Origin: Castanea sativa
Taxonomy: Eukaryota > Streptophyta > Magnoliopsida > Fagales > Fagaceae
Length of the DNA: 64,000 nt
NCBI RefSeq assembly: GCF_040712315.1
Contig: NC_134013.1
Location: forward strand, 63,767,501 to 63,831,500
Reading direction: 5' to 3'
Below, piece after piece: positions 48,964 through 59,814 of this stretch. The translations under genes and the position numbers were made by a program. How positions within the stretch are numbered: position 1 is the first letter of the stretch; the number at the start of each line of letters is the position of its first letter. The notes beneath the pieces are model-generated. The model ran no database searches. It was not told the origin of the DNA and was given only the letters and a program-made list of their open reading frames with translations.

Positions 48964-49894
48964 GGCTATGTTTGGTTTGATGTAAAATGTTTTCCAAGTG
49001 TAAAATATTTTCAGGTGAAAATATTTTTAGGTATTTGGTGGTATTTTAAAAAATATTTTGAAAAATATTTTTTAGTGTTTGGTTGTGTTTTTGAAAATAC
49101 TATAGAAAACACATTTTCTACTTTTTGCTCACATTTTCTCAGCTTTCATACAAATATATAATCATTTCTCAGCAGAGAAACAAAACCCAAAAAAAAAAAT
49201 CATCAAATCCGAGAGAGAAGAAGGAAGAGAGAGAGGCGAGATCACGCGATCGAAGGCGAAGACTTCGATCGCACGATCGACAACAAAGGCAAGACGCGCG
49301 GCGGAGGTGAGATCGCACGATCGACGGCGAAGGCGAGATCGCGTGGTGGAGACGAGATCGCACAATCGGGGGCGACTGGGTTCAAGATTGCACGGCGTTG
49401 GAGTTGATCTTTGCTTGATCAGCGATCAGAGGCATGGGCCCGACGGCGAGATTGCGTGGCATTGGAGTCGATCTTGGTTCTTTTTTTTTTCTTTTTTTCT
49501 TTTTTTTTTTTCTGGAAATGGTTTGAAGGTAATGGTTTAGAGATGGTTTGGAGACGGTTTGGAGATTGGTTTTGGACTGTGGGAAATGGTTTGGAGATGG
49601 GTTTTGGACCATGGGGCGGCATGATCTAGGTTGGCCGGAACTTGGCTAAGGTGAGCTTGGAGATGGGTTTTGGACTGTGTGAGGAGTGTGCTCAAGCTCT
49701 CTCTCTTCAGGTGTGGTTTCCAGAAATTGTTTGAAGGTAAAATCAAAGTGTAAATAATTTTCCGTTCAAAATGGCTTATTTTCCGGTCAAAACGTAAATG
49801 TTTTTCCGTTGACTGTATTTTCCGTAGTTGCCAAACACACTTAAGGGCGTAAAATAATTTCCTGAAAGTGTTTTCAATCAAAACAAACGCAGCC
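48964..49894. mobile_element. PIF/Harbinger-like element with GATCG-rich core
   Basis: TAA on both sides (48961-48963 and 49895-49897) and inverted ends GGCTATGTTTGGTTTGATG and, from the right, GGCTGCGTTTGTTTTGATTG, 931 bases. Bases about 49230-49440 are strikingly GC-rich, with repeated GAGATCGCACGATCGA-like units. Arginine-rich frames there reflect the repeat and are not convincing genes. Confidence 0.75.
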
Positions 49895-50089
49895 TAAATG
49901 ACATGGATTTGTAGTTTTGTACTTCAAAATGTAGTCCTCATTTCATATTAATTGAATGTCCTTAACAATTTTACATCATATTCACAGACTCAAAATATAA
50001 TATCTATCAAATTTATCAAAATATCTGTCAAATTTTCGAAATGTTGCACCACATCAAAAGAGTTATACTGTTCACTTTGAACCCGATCT

Positions 50090-50340
50090 TATATACGTAG
50101 TATTTTCTAGCACTACCTTTTCTAGTTGAATAGCGCATTTTGATCTATTGAATATTTCTCTGAAGTGTCATTTATATCTACGAATCAAAGAATAAGTTTC
50201 ATGGAAGATATCTTTTTGCTTTTGGTGCTTTTTGCACTATATAAACACTGGCATTTGCCACTGGTAATTAAGACCCAACTTCTTCTTAAGAAATTGCTCA
50301 AGAAAGAATTGCCCTGCTCAGTAAGTGTCACCCTTTTTTC
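50090..50340 (+). promoter_or_regulatory. Promoter and first leader segment of DUF247 copy 2
   Basis: TATATAAA at 50238-50245 stands before CACTGGCATTTGCCACTGG, and a possible first exon ends GCCCTGCTCAG before a TAAGTG. The same elements occur at 22780-23070 and 25640-25960 on the minus strand. An overlapping frame (MEDIFLLLVLF) reads through the TATA box, so I treat it as chance. Confidence 0.45.
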
Positions 50341-50623
50341 TGTTTGTTTGTTTTTGTGTTGTTGACAAAAGTATGAGTTTTTATTTTTTGAAAATAATTA
50401 CAACATGTTGCTAACCCCGCAGCTCAAACCATTTTCCTTCTAAACCCCCCAAGCACTTAGTACATGAGAATGTGCCAATTCAACTACAAAACCTTTGGCA
50501 AAGTATGAGTTTCTTAATGTAAGAAACGTAGAACTTTTCTGAAATATCTTCTCATAATTCAACTTCAGCTTTTGTGATGGGTCTAAGGTGAACTTCTCTC
50601 TTTTTTCTTTTCTTTTTTTGTAG

Positions 50624-50687
50624 GATACTAAAGGCAGTCAAAGACTCAAAAGAGTGGTGAAGCCTGCAATAGTTGCACTATTATCTG
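50624..50687 (+). other. Probable 5' leader exon of DUF247 copy 2
   Basis: Acceptor TTTTTTTGTAG, then 64 bases, GATACTAAAGGCAGTC to CTATTATCTG, then donor GTATAT. It is the best kept of the three similar exons (see 19931-19991). About 3.3 kb of intron, mostly later insertions, would separate it from the start codon at 54035. Confidence 0.45.
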
Positions 50688-50838
50688 GTATATAATTTAA
50701 TGCTAATCAATTTTGCCTTGCATTTGAAGTTGTATTGCCATTACTTTATAAGAATGTCATAAGCAATTTCCACTTTCAAAAGTAAGGAAGTTAATAACAA
50801 GAATATAATTTTTCTCATTAATAGTAAGGGGAAAATTA

Positions 50839-51240
50839 TGTAGGACAGAATTTACAATTTAATTTTTTGTAATTTTGGTATTTTTATGTAATTTTTGTTC
50901 TTTTAAATTTAATATATTTATTTCCTTTTTTTTAGGTCTAATTTGGTTCCTATTGTGATTAGGTATTAATTAGGATCTGTTTTAGAATATATTTTCTTGT
51001 CTATCAAGTTTTACAAAGCCTTTAAATAGGCCTCCAAGTTTGTAAACATTTTTAACAATTATTCAATCAATAAAATTCAAAATTGTCTCTCTATTTTTTG
51101 GTGGATTCCAAACCCTTTCTCCTCGTGGATTCGAGGAACACTTGTGGATTCAAGGTTATATTTAAGAAGTAAACATGTTTTGTTTCTTATTTTCTAAAAG
51201 TAGACATATTTGACTTCTTGTCGCTTATGCATCCCACATT
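50839..51240 (+). repeat. Solo LTR or fragment related to the 57778 element
   Basis: Begins TGTAGGACAG and follows the LTRs of 57778-59736 through TTTTTATGTAATTTTTGTT, TATTTATTTCCTT, GGTGGATTC and GTGGATTCGAGGAA. The right end is unclear (about 51230-51250) and no duplication was found. Confidence 0.5.
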
Positions 51241-51460
51241 AACAAACCCATGCGATTGACTATCAAGAGTTTAGAGAACATTTTCTATATTAGTGTTACA
51301 CACACCTGGGTACAAAACCAAAAATCTTTCCTTTAGGGAGCTAACCGTAGGAACAAAATACTATTGTACAAACCCATAATGAAAATATGTGTGTAGCTTC
51401 TCCAAGGATCAAAATAATTTCGTATAAACTTATTTCACATAACGAAAACATATTCACACA

Positions 51461-53068
51461 CAGGGGCATAGCTAGGAATTTTTACATGGGAGGGCTAACC
51501 TATTAAAACCTTTTGAAATAAATGTATTTGATCCGGGATGACCTATTGATTTCTTACCAAAAAGGTAGCAAGGTAAACAATATATTGCATCCATTGAAGG
51601 TGAGTATTCCAACCAATCTCTATGTGATTCAAACCATGAAACTTGAAATCGACGAAGATGAGTATCATCGTTGTATGGATAGTCTATATTTTTAGGTTGA
51701 TATGGACCCTCTTTGAGATAAGCTCGTCGGATTTCATCTTGTTTGTTGATAGGAAATTCATATATTTGTTTACGTGATCCTGGATCACGACCTATCTCTT
51801 CAGATTGAATTCTTGAACATTTGGAGGGGTGTTCATCAAGCATTGAAGTATCAACAGGCATTGAAGTATCAACATTTGTTTTTACAGCCACAGGTGTCCT
51901 AATTTCTAAATTGCTAACATCTTTTTTCTTAAAGAATGAATTAATTGTTTTTTGTTTGCTCATAATTCTTTTAGCTTTAAGAATGACTCAAAAATTAACC
52001 TGAAAAGAACTTTAAAAAATAAAATTTCTATTAGAAATTTTTACTTAGTTATATGGATGTTATTCATACTCAAGAAAAAACAAAATTTCACTATAATTTA
52101 AGCAGTCAACCCATCATCATTCTTATTATTAAAATTTTCCTGTATTTTAATTTCTTTTAATTAAGAATAACCCCTCAAACAAAAGCAAAAATTAAACTAA
52201 CAAAAGCAAAAATTAAACACACAAGTACACAACATAAGCCAAACAATTTACCAACACCCATTGCCACATGATATCTAATTAAGCAAAAATAGGTAATAAA
52301 TAAATTAAAAAAATTACCTTAGAAACTTTATCTTCACAAAGTGCAAACTTTATCTTCCCTTCAAGACTCATCAGTCATCACAAACAACCTCCTCATGCCT
52401 TTGCCTTCAACCATGTACTTCTCTAAAAATCTATGAAAAATTAAAGAGCATGTGAATATTTAAGTGTAGATAGTTAAGAAAAAAAAACACTAAAAAGAGA
52501 TGAAGCTGAAACTGAAAACTCACCCTCTGGCTATGCCCGCATTGAATGATTTATTTTAAGAAAGCAAGAAGAAAGAAAATAATGGTCAGTTATTTTTTTG
52601 GGATCGTGAGGATTGAGTTTGAGAGGAGGGCTGAGCGGAGCTGAGGGTTTTGTTTTGTTTTGTTTGGGAGCTGCTGGAACCAGTGGAGTGGGCGGTGGCG
52701 TCTGGCGTGTACACAGGATAGTAGACAAGAAGAGAGTAAAAAGAGAAACAAAAGAAAAGGTTCTAAAGCTTCTGATTTTGAGTTAGAAAATGGGTGATAA
52801 AGTGTTGTTTTGTTGGGTAGTGCTTTGGGTATTTAAATATAAGTGGGCTATGGGCTATGTTTTTATTTTATTAGAGGATAAAAAGGCCTACAATTGAAAC
52901 TAGGAGGTGGTGCCTGGGAGTGAATTGAAGTTTTGAATGGAAATGGGACAGGCCGGATGTACATCATTGGGGGGCCCAATTAAAATTTGTTTATAAGCTA
53001 GTGGACTTTTTTTTTTTTTTTTTGCAGGGGCCACGGCCCCCCCAAGGGGCAACGTGGCTCCGCCCCTA
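51461..53068 (-). mobile_element. hAT element, internally deleted
   Basis: The left end is CAGGGGCATAGCTAGG; the right end, read inward, is TAGGGGCGGAGCCACG, a typical hAT pair. The flanks (TTCACACA and GCTACAGA) match poorly, so the duplication is not confirmed. It holds the N-terminal part of a transposase next to the left end; the rest of the enzyme is gone. The 1.1 kb to the right is the former 5' side, with no other gene. Confidence 0.7.
51472..51963 (-). pseudogene. hAT transposase N-terminus with TTF-type zinc finger, truncated
   Basis: 163 codons from MSKQKTINSFFKKKD. The linker DPGSRKQIYEFPINKQDEI and the following RRAYLKEGPYQP, then HRDWLEYSPSMDAIYCLPCY with CLPCYLF, are the TTF-type finger region found at the start of plant hAT/ZMYM1-like transposases (usual length about 700-800). 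The catalytic and dimerisation domains are missing; the frame ends 11 bases from the element end, so an internal deletion removed them. It could be a binding-only protein if expressed. Confidence 0.75.
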
Positions 53069-53370
53069 GCTACAGATTTTCCATCCCCAATTCTCCAACT
53101 TGCACCCCAATTGATGACTTCTCTCCCCCTAATAATGCTTTTCCATGCATAAGACGCTCGAGCTTGGGCATGTGGCTTCCATAATGAATAGTTTGGGAAG
53201 AACTTCGCCTTAAAAATTTGATTTAAAAAAAAAAAAAAAAGCAAAGATTTATCATGCAAGAGGCACCATGTTTGTTTAGCAAGTAGAGCATCGTTGAACC
53301 GAGATAAATCCTTGAACCCCATTCCACCTTGTGACTTCGGCTTGATGAAAAAAAATACTAAAGTACTCAA
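53069..53370 (-). pseudogene. LINE reverse-transcriptase C-terminal fragment
   Basis: The minus-strand frame reads KSQGGMGFKDLSRFNDALLA, LWKPHAQARASYAWKSI and GASWRIGDGKS, the segment that follows the polymerase core in plant non-LTR elements. A poly-A/T run (53222-53240) has altered the middle. The fragment ends at the hAT border; what lies beyond the hAT (left of 51461) does not continue it. Confidence 0.7.
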
Positions 53371-54034
53371 GAAAATGATGAAAACATATAACTAAGCATA
53401 TTGATACATTCTTCTTAAAATAAAAATGAAAATTGATACATAATCCAAAAAGTGCATTGTTGAAACTAGGTTAACAAAAGTTAAAATTCTTACACAATAT
53501 TTTATTAGTCATACCAAATAGGTCTTTTATTTTAGATTTGAGAATGAATAAGTCACGTATTATTTTCACAAAAATAATGAATTTAAGTGTGTTTTTTATA
53601 TTATTTGTATAATTTATATATATAACTTGGGCTTAGGGGGTCATGGCCCCTTTTGGGCCCATATGTAGCATTGTCCCTCCACACACCTTTTTCTTGAAAC
53701 TAAAAATTCAAGTAATTATTAAGTGCAAGTAACCCTCACAATACAGGATCTATTAATTAAACTCATGATATGATTTACTATTCATGTGAGAAGATGAACT
53801 ATCATATTACTGTGCTCAGGAGTACATAATAATTATCAAACAGCTTCAAATTAGTTATCGATCAACTTTTCTCTACTATTCCTTTTGAAAAGAATTGAGC
53901 TTAAAATTAGTCTTTTTGTTGTGCTGTTTCCCTTTAATTATTTTCTTCTTCTTGTTTATTTATTTATTTATTTTTATCATTCCAGAAGAAGCAGTTCAAG
54001 GAAGCAAAAAAGAACAGGAAACAGAACCTAAAAT
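53371..54034. other. Upstream region of DUF247 copy 2
   Basis: No gene. 53620-53680 (GGGGTCATGGCCCCTTTTGGG) resembles a decayed hAT end. From about 53740 the sequence matches the upstream region of copies 1 and 3 (AGGAAACAGAACCTAAAAT before the start codon). Confidence 0.45.
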
Positions 54035-55308
54035 ATGGCTCTGAACAAAGTAGATAGTACTGCAATTGATATTGAAGGTTTGGCATCTTCCATAAAAGCT
54101 AAGATGTCCCAAGATCTATTCGTGTCACCTAATTGTAGCATCTTTAGAGCCCCAACAATACTTCTCAGACTTAATGAAAAGGCTTATGTCCCTGATGCAT
54201 TTTCTATTGGCCCTTTCCACCATGGCCATCCAAAGCTCCAAGCTATGGAAGCAATTAAAAGTAACTATTTGCAAGGCCTTATTTCTCGCTCACCCTTTCC
54301 AGAGGAAATGTTGAGAAATATGATCATGTCGATCAGTGATGTGGAGAGAGAGGTTCGTGAGTGTTATGCTAAACCACTTAATTACAGCCCAGATGAATTT
54401 GTTAAAATTTTGGTAGTTGATGGTTGCTTCATTATTGAACTGTTCCGCAAGGATGCTGATGAAAAGCTTAGAGGAGTAGAGGAGTAGATGACCCGATTTT
54501 CAACATGTCAAGTATGCATCAATTTCTATATCATGACTTGATATTGCTAGAGAACCAAATACCTTGGATGGTGCTGGAGCGTTTGTTCAACTTGACCAAG
54601 GATCCTACACACGACAAGCCCCTGACTTTAATTGAACTTGCTAGAGAATTTTTTGCTGACTTTTTTCTTACAAAGCCGGCTTCAGGTTATCCTCCTATTC
54701 AAGGCATGAAGCATATCCTCGATGTGTTTAGAAAATTGTTGGTTTCATCAACTGAAAAGGAAAAAATAGGAAAAATATATTGGACTCTCCTGCCTTCTGC
54801 TACCAGCCTTGTAGAGGCTGGAGTCAAAATCAAAAGGCGTGAGTCCAAAGGCATATTGGACATAAAGTTTACTGATGGTGCCTTGGAAATCCCTCCATTA
54901 CAAATTCATGAGATAACTGAGACCTTCTTTCGGAATCTCATTTGCTTTGAACAATGCTACCCAAATTGTGAACCAAGGTTCACTTCCTATGCCGTGCTCA
55001 TAGACAACCTCATTAACAATGCCAAGGATGTGGACGTACTAATCGAGAATAAGATCATTGAGAACTGGTTGAATCCAGCAGATGCCGTCCCATTCTTCAA
55101 CAAGCTATACTACAATACTCATGTCAAGGAAATCTATTACCAGGGAGTTCGTGAGGAAGTGAATGAATATTGCAATCGCAGGCGGCCTAAATGGCGTGCT
55201 ATGCTTGTGCGAAATTATTTTAACACCCCATGGGCAATTCTTTCAACTACGGCTGCTACCATCCTACTTATCCTCTCCTTTGTACAAACTTGGTACACCA
55301 TCTATTAA
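54035..55308 (+). pseudogene. DUF247 (UPF0481) protein gene, copy 2, broken by an 8-base repeat
   Basis: The frame from ATG 54035 shows KAYVPDAFSIGPFHHG and DGCFIIELFRK and closes at 54487 after 150 codons. AGAGGAGT stands twice in tandem at 54470-54485; with one unit the frame would run on into SSMHQFLYHDLILLENQIPW and stay open to 55308 (NCEPRFTSYAVLIDNLI, PFFNKLYYNTH, and the C-terminal helix WAILSTTAATILLILSF). So one short duplication is the only defect of a normal-length gene of about 420 codons. The second half also has its own ATG (54505), 18 bases beyond the stop, and could be read as a 267-residue protein with the membrane anchor. A sequencing or assembly error must be excluded. Confidence 0.87.
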
Positions 55309-55802
55309 AAATCAAACAGAGTGGATCTTGTAATATTAGAGAATAACCCTTGTAACAAGCTGTGTACGGCAATGTGTAACAATAATTGGCGTTCACTAGA
55401 AGTGGAAATCCAAGTATGTCAAGCATGTCATTTTCTTTTGAGTCAGAGGCAGTAATAAAATGCCAACAAGTACTTATCATTCATTTATATTTATAGTTCT
55501 ATACTGGAAAAATGCTTGCACTCATGGAGCTAGAAGTGAAAACTGAAATAAAGACTAATTTCGAGCCAACTCTACTCTACCCCCCACCCTCCTTCTCATT
55601 AAGATAAAACTGTAATGCAGTAATGGAGTTCAGTTCTATTATGTCAAACTTTTCGTTTTGCAAAGAGGAAAAGCAAAAGTGATAAGAGTCATTAGAAATA
55701 CTAGCAAAAGGTACAATAAACAAAGCATCCCACGCATTACTACTATGGTTATTCGTTAGTGTACAATAAAACAAGAAGTTCATATTTCCAAACTCTTGTT
55801 TC

Positions 55803-57644
55803 TTAATAGATGGTGTACCAAGTTTGTAGAAAGGAGAGGAAAAGTAGGATGGCAGCGGCCGTAGTTGAAAGAATAGCCCATTGAGTGTTAAAATAATTAC
55901 GCACAAGGATAGCATGCCATCTAGGCAGTAGCGGAGCTAGGATTTTAGTCTAGAGGGGGCAAAATTAAAAGACGATATTAAAAGTAAAATTTATCTAAAA
56001 AACATTAATCAACAATAATAACAAAATAAATAAACAATTGTAAGTAAATATGAATATATTTCATATTATTAAAATAAATAAACAAAAACAACCAATTCAT
56101 AGCGACTAAAAAATTTACAAACTGATGGAGTAAAAAAATGATTAGTGTTACTTAAAAAATATAATGAATAAATGTTTGAAATTATTTTTTGTGATTGGTG
56201 ACATGTCAATTTGTAAGACATAAGTAGTAAAATTTGTAATATCTCTAGCATCATTCAAAAATAAAATGCTATGAAAAGTATCATAAATAGTAAAAATAGT
56301 GTAAATAATGATATAAAATAAAAATAAAATAATGAAATAGGAGCAAGTTGCACGTAGGACAAGACAAAAGCAATGATTTGATCACTTTCAACAAGTAGAA
56401 TTTTTTTTTTTTTTCCCCTCCGTGTAACTACTAATACAACCAAAAAAAATTTAGGAGTAGGGGGGGCAGGTCCCCCCCTCGCCCCCCTCTGGCTCCGCCA
56501 GTGCATCTAGGCCACCTGGCCCGCGATTACAATATTCATTCACATCCTTGCAAAGCTTCTGGTAATAGATTTCCTTCTTGAGATAAGTGTTGTAGTACAG
56601 CTTGTTGAAGAATGGGACCACATCATATGGATTCAACCAGCTATCAATGACCTTATTCTTGTAGAGTATGTCCATGTCCTTGGAAGTGTTAATGAGGTTG
56701 TCTAGGAGTATAGTATAGGAAGTGAACCTCAATTCACAATCTGGGCAGCATTGTTCAAAGCTAATGATATTCTGAAACAAGGTTTCTGTTGTCTCCTCAA
56801 TACCTAATGGGGGAATTTCCAGGACACTATTTTCATATTTTATGTCCAAGAAGCTTTTGGACTCACCATTTTTTATTTTCACTCCAGCCTCTACAAGTCT
56901 CATAGCAGAAGGTAAAGTCCAATCTAATTGCCCTTTTTCCCCTGTAATTGATGAAACCAACAATTTTCTACACACATCGACGATATGCTTCCTATTTGTG
57001 ATAGGAGGGTAGCCATAAAGCAACTCTGTACAGAAAAAGGGGTGAAGAAATGTTTTGACCAGTTCAATTAGGGGCTCGTTGTGTGTAGGATCCATGGTCA
57101 TGTTGAATAAACAGTCCATTACCATCCAAGGTACTTGGTTTTCTAGCAATATCAAATCATGGAGTAGAAACGACAACATGCAAGACTCGGTGAAAATAAG
57201 GTCATTTTTCTCTCTAAGCTCCTTATAAGCTATCTTGCGAAACAGTTCAATAATGAAGCAGCCATCAATCACTATAATTCTTACAAACTCATCTAGACTG
57301 TAACCAATTGACCCAGCATAACACTCATTCTTTCTCCACATCCATGACGGATTTGGTTAAATTTCTCAACATATCATCTGGACAGGGTAATTGAGAAATA
57401 AGGCTTTACAAATACTTAGATTTTTTTTTTTCGCCTCTTTGAACTCTGGACGGCCATGGTGGAAAGGTCCAATAGAAAATGCTTCAGGGACATAGGCCTT
57501 TTCATTAATCCTGCCGAGTATGGTTGGGGTTTTGAAGATGCAACAATTACTTGAGATGAATAGAGCTTGGTACATCCTAGCTTTTATGAAAGCTGCCAAA
57601 CCTTCTATATCAATTGCAACACTATCTGCTTTGTTCAAAGCCAT
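55803..57644 (-). pseudogene. DUF247 (UPF0481) protein gene, copy 3, frameshifted and split by an hAT
   Basis: From ATG 57644: DSVAIDIEGLAAFIKARMYQ, KAYVPEAFSIGPFHHG and EFKEAKKK. The frame is then lost at an A run (57420-57431 region), and again near 57341, where sequence between VE and ECYAG is missing. A long open stretch (57341-56512) holds DGCFIIELFRKIAYK, LLHDLILLENQVPW, CPDCELRFTSYTILLDNLI and PFFNKLYYN. The hAT at 55926-56503 cuts the codons just before the membrane helix, which survives on its far side (AILVRNYFN, WAILSTTAA, ending at 55803). It points toward copy 2, tail to tail, 495 bases apart. Confidence 0.88.
55926..56503. mobile_element. hAT (Ac-type) element inside DUF247 copy 3
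   Basis: CATCTAGG lies on both sides (55918-55925 and 56504-56511), a perfect 8-base duplication. Ends CAGTAGCGGAGCTAG and, from the right, CACTGGCGGAGCCAG are hAT-like. 578 bases, AT-rich, no coding capacity. Confidence 0.93.
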
Positions 57645-57777
57645 ATTTTAGGTTCTGTTTCCTATCCCTCTTTTTTGCCTCCTTATAAATTGCCTCTTTT
57701 GAAATGACCAAAAATAAATAAATTGAAAAGGAAAAACAACACAACAAAAATTAATTTTAGGCCCAATTCATTTCAAG

Positions 57778-58197
57778 TGATGTAGGACATGGTTTAATAT
57801 TTAATTTTTGTAATTATTTAATTTTAGTATTTTTATGTAATTTTTGTTATTTTATGTTTAGATGATTTATTTCCTTCTTTTTAGGTGCTTTTAATTTTGT
57901 TTAATCAAATTAGAGTTTTATATGTTTTCGTAGTGAAATTAGGATTTTTAGTTGCCCTAGGTTTTGTTATTACTATTTAAACGCATTGAAGCCTCCAAAG
58001 ACAATTTAGTTTATATATTATTATTAATAAAATACAAACTTTTGTCGAATTCTTTCTTTGGTGGATTCTAGTTTATCACCTTGTGGATTCAAGGAAGCCT
58101 TTATGGATTCGAGGTTTGCTACTTAAAAACTAACAATTTAGTTTCTGTTACATCAAGAAAGCATCATGTGTGCTTTCTTCAGGCTTCTGCAACATCA
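57778..58197 (+). repeat. 5' LTR of the small retrotransposon
   Basis: 420 bases with perfect TGATGT/ACATCA ends. Direct repeat of 59334-59736. Confidence 0.88.
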
Positions 58198-58352
58198 GTT
58201 GGTATCAGAGCCTTGACATACCCTAGTCCGATGGCTAACCAACAAGACAGTAACCACCACAACTACAGCCACGAAGTTGAAGCAGTTCACGCTAGGGCTG
58301 AGTTCCACCAATTTGTGAAAAGAGTCAGCAAATTATATGCACAATCGAGCAA

Positions 58353-58607
58353 ATGATTGCTACTCTTCTTGCTAGAAAATCATCTCACAACAACAATGAT
58401 CAATATATTCAAAGACACACTCCTAACTACAAGAAAATTCCATTCTTTGATGGAGATATGTGTAAGTTGGATTTTATTGACTGGCTTCTTGGTTTGGAAG
58501 AAAAAATGCAACTCGTATCTAATAAATTGGATAATGAAGTAGAGGAATGGTGGGAACATATCCAAATCGATAGAAAGCAACAAGATAAGCATCCAATCTG
58601 CTCTTGA
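58353..58607 (+). pseudogene. gag remnant in the small retrotransposon
   Basis: The frame shows IPFFDGDMCKLDFIDWLLGL and EVEEWWEHIQIDRKQQDKHP, the start of a gypsy-type gag domain (family pattern: F-x-G then D-F-x-x-W, later WW). The frame ends at 58607; further gag and pol are missing. Just upstream (58231-58350) is a decayed N-terminal piece. Confidence 0.6.
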
Positions 58608-59333
58608 CAAAGAATGAAAAATGTATTAATTGATTTTTGGTTTCCAAATGACTATTATGATATACTAGATTATACATTTATACAAGTGTTGATTATAAAT
58701 CTGTATATTCATATGAAAAGCAATATGTTCAAAACATGAAAGGTTAACCACAAAACCAAAATTATCACAGCCAAATCCATGTGTTAAGCAAAGGAAAGGG
58801 TTTAAGGGTTAAGAAGAAGTAGCCTATTTCTAAAGAAAATTTTGAAGTGGTTAAAAAAGATTAAGACTTACAACAAGTTATTGAATTTAAGACTAAAGAT
58901 ACCACTTGTCAAAAGTTTGATGAAGATGTCAATGACAAGAAGGTTAGTTGATTGTGGATTATAACAGAAATCAAGAGATGGTAATTATTGAGAATATTTA
59001 TCAAGATCCAATTGAGGTTAAATATGATGATAAGTCCATCATCCATAACCCCTAGGTTCCGGTTGATTTGTTGAAGATGACTACACAATATGATGATTTT
59101 CTTGAAGCAAAAAATTTTAATTTTATTATCAACCCTTTGTTGATTGATGTTGCAAATAAATCGAAGGTAAATGAGAAGAAACTTTATCCTACACTTTATA
59201 AAGAATTCAAGTTTCAAAACTGGATCAAGTTATTAAAGCATTAAAAGTATTTGTTTATTTAGAGTGGAAGATTCAGATTTCGACCATTAACTCGAGGATG
59301 AGTTTGTTTCAAGTGGAGGGCTCTGATGTAAGA

Positions 59334-59736
59334 CACATTTTAATATTTAATTTTTGTAATTATTTAATTTTAATATTTTTATGTAATTTTTGTTATTTTA
59401 GGTTTAGGTTATTTATTTCCTTCTTTTTAGATGTTTTTAATGTTGCTTAGTCAAATTAGGGGTTTTATATGCTTTCATAGCCGCCTTAGGGTTTCTAGTT
59501 ATCCTAGGTTTTATTATTACTATTTAAAAGCATTGTAGTCTCCAAAGGAAGTTCAGTTTAATTTAATAAAATACAGAATTTTGTCGAATTCTTTCTCTGG
59601 TGGATTTCAATTTATCACCTTGTGGATTCAAGGAACCCTTCATGGATTCGAGGTTTGCTACCCAGAAACTAACAGTTTAGTTTCTCTTCCATCAAGAGAG
59701 CATCGTGTATGCTTTCTTCAAGCTTCCGTGATATCG
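59334..59736 (+). repeat. 3' LTR of the small retrotransposon
   Basis: 403 bases. The end is ATCG where the 5' LTR has ATCA. Confidence 0.85.
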
Positions 59737-59814
59737 TCAAGCATGAAGAATATAAGAAGAAAATGTAATCCAATGGTGAATTTGTCAAAATTCACATCCA
59801 ATAAAAAAGATATT

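Larger units (their letters stand above)
47640..55560 (+). repeat. Left arm of a large inverted duplication
   Basis: Landmarks that recur in reverse order on the right arm: 47655-47790 (TTTCAAAATAACTATC..., ATTGATTGAATAGTAAAATT) with 63225-63360; 47805-47920 (ATGTGTAATCTAATAG, ATATTAATCTAAT) with 61950-62040; 48425-48600 (TCATTTAATAAATGGGCAAG) with 61715-61870; and DUF247 copy 2 with copy 3. Intervening DNA in each arm is later insertions. Some of the arm (47960-48400) is gene-free. Confidence 0.65.
57778..59736 (+). mobile_element. Small non-autonomous LTR retrotransposon
   Basis: Two LTRs, 57778-58197 (TGATGTAGG to AACATCA) and 59334-59736 (TGATGTAAG to ATATCG), with TCAAG outside both (57773-57777 and 59737-59741). 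The initiator-Met primer site TGGTATCAGAGCC follows at 58200, and a purine stretch, AAGTGGAGGG, precedes the 3' LTR. The internal 1.14 kb holds a short gag piece and no reverse transcriptase, so it needed enzymes from another element. The LTRs differ at many sites, so it is not young. Confidence 0.9.

Noticed and set aside
49125..49629. Arginine-rich and Phe-rich overlapping frames on both strands
   Set aside because: Several frames are open at once over GATCG repeats and T runs, which is expected of low-complexity sequence and not of a gene.
50165..50365. A 66-codon frame with hydrophobic start (MEDIFLLLVLF)
   Set aside because: It reads through a conserved TATA-like box and is not open in the related leaders, so it is promoter sequence.
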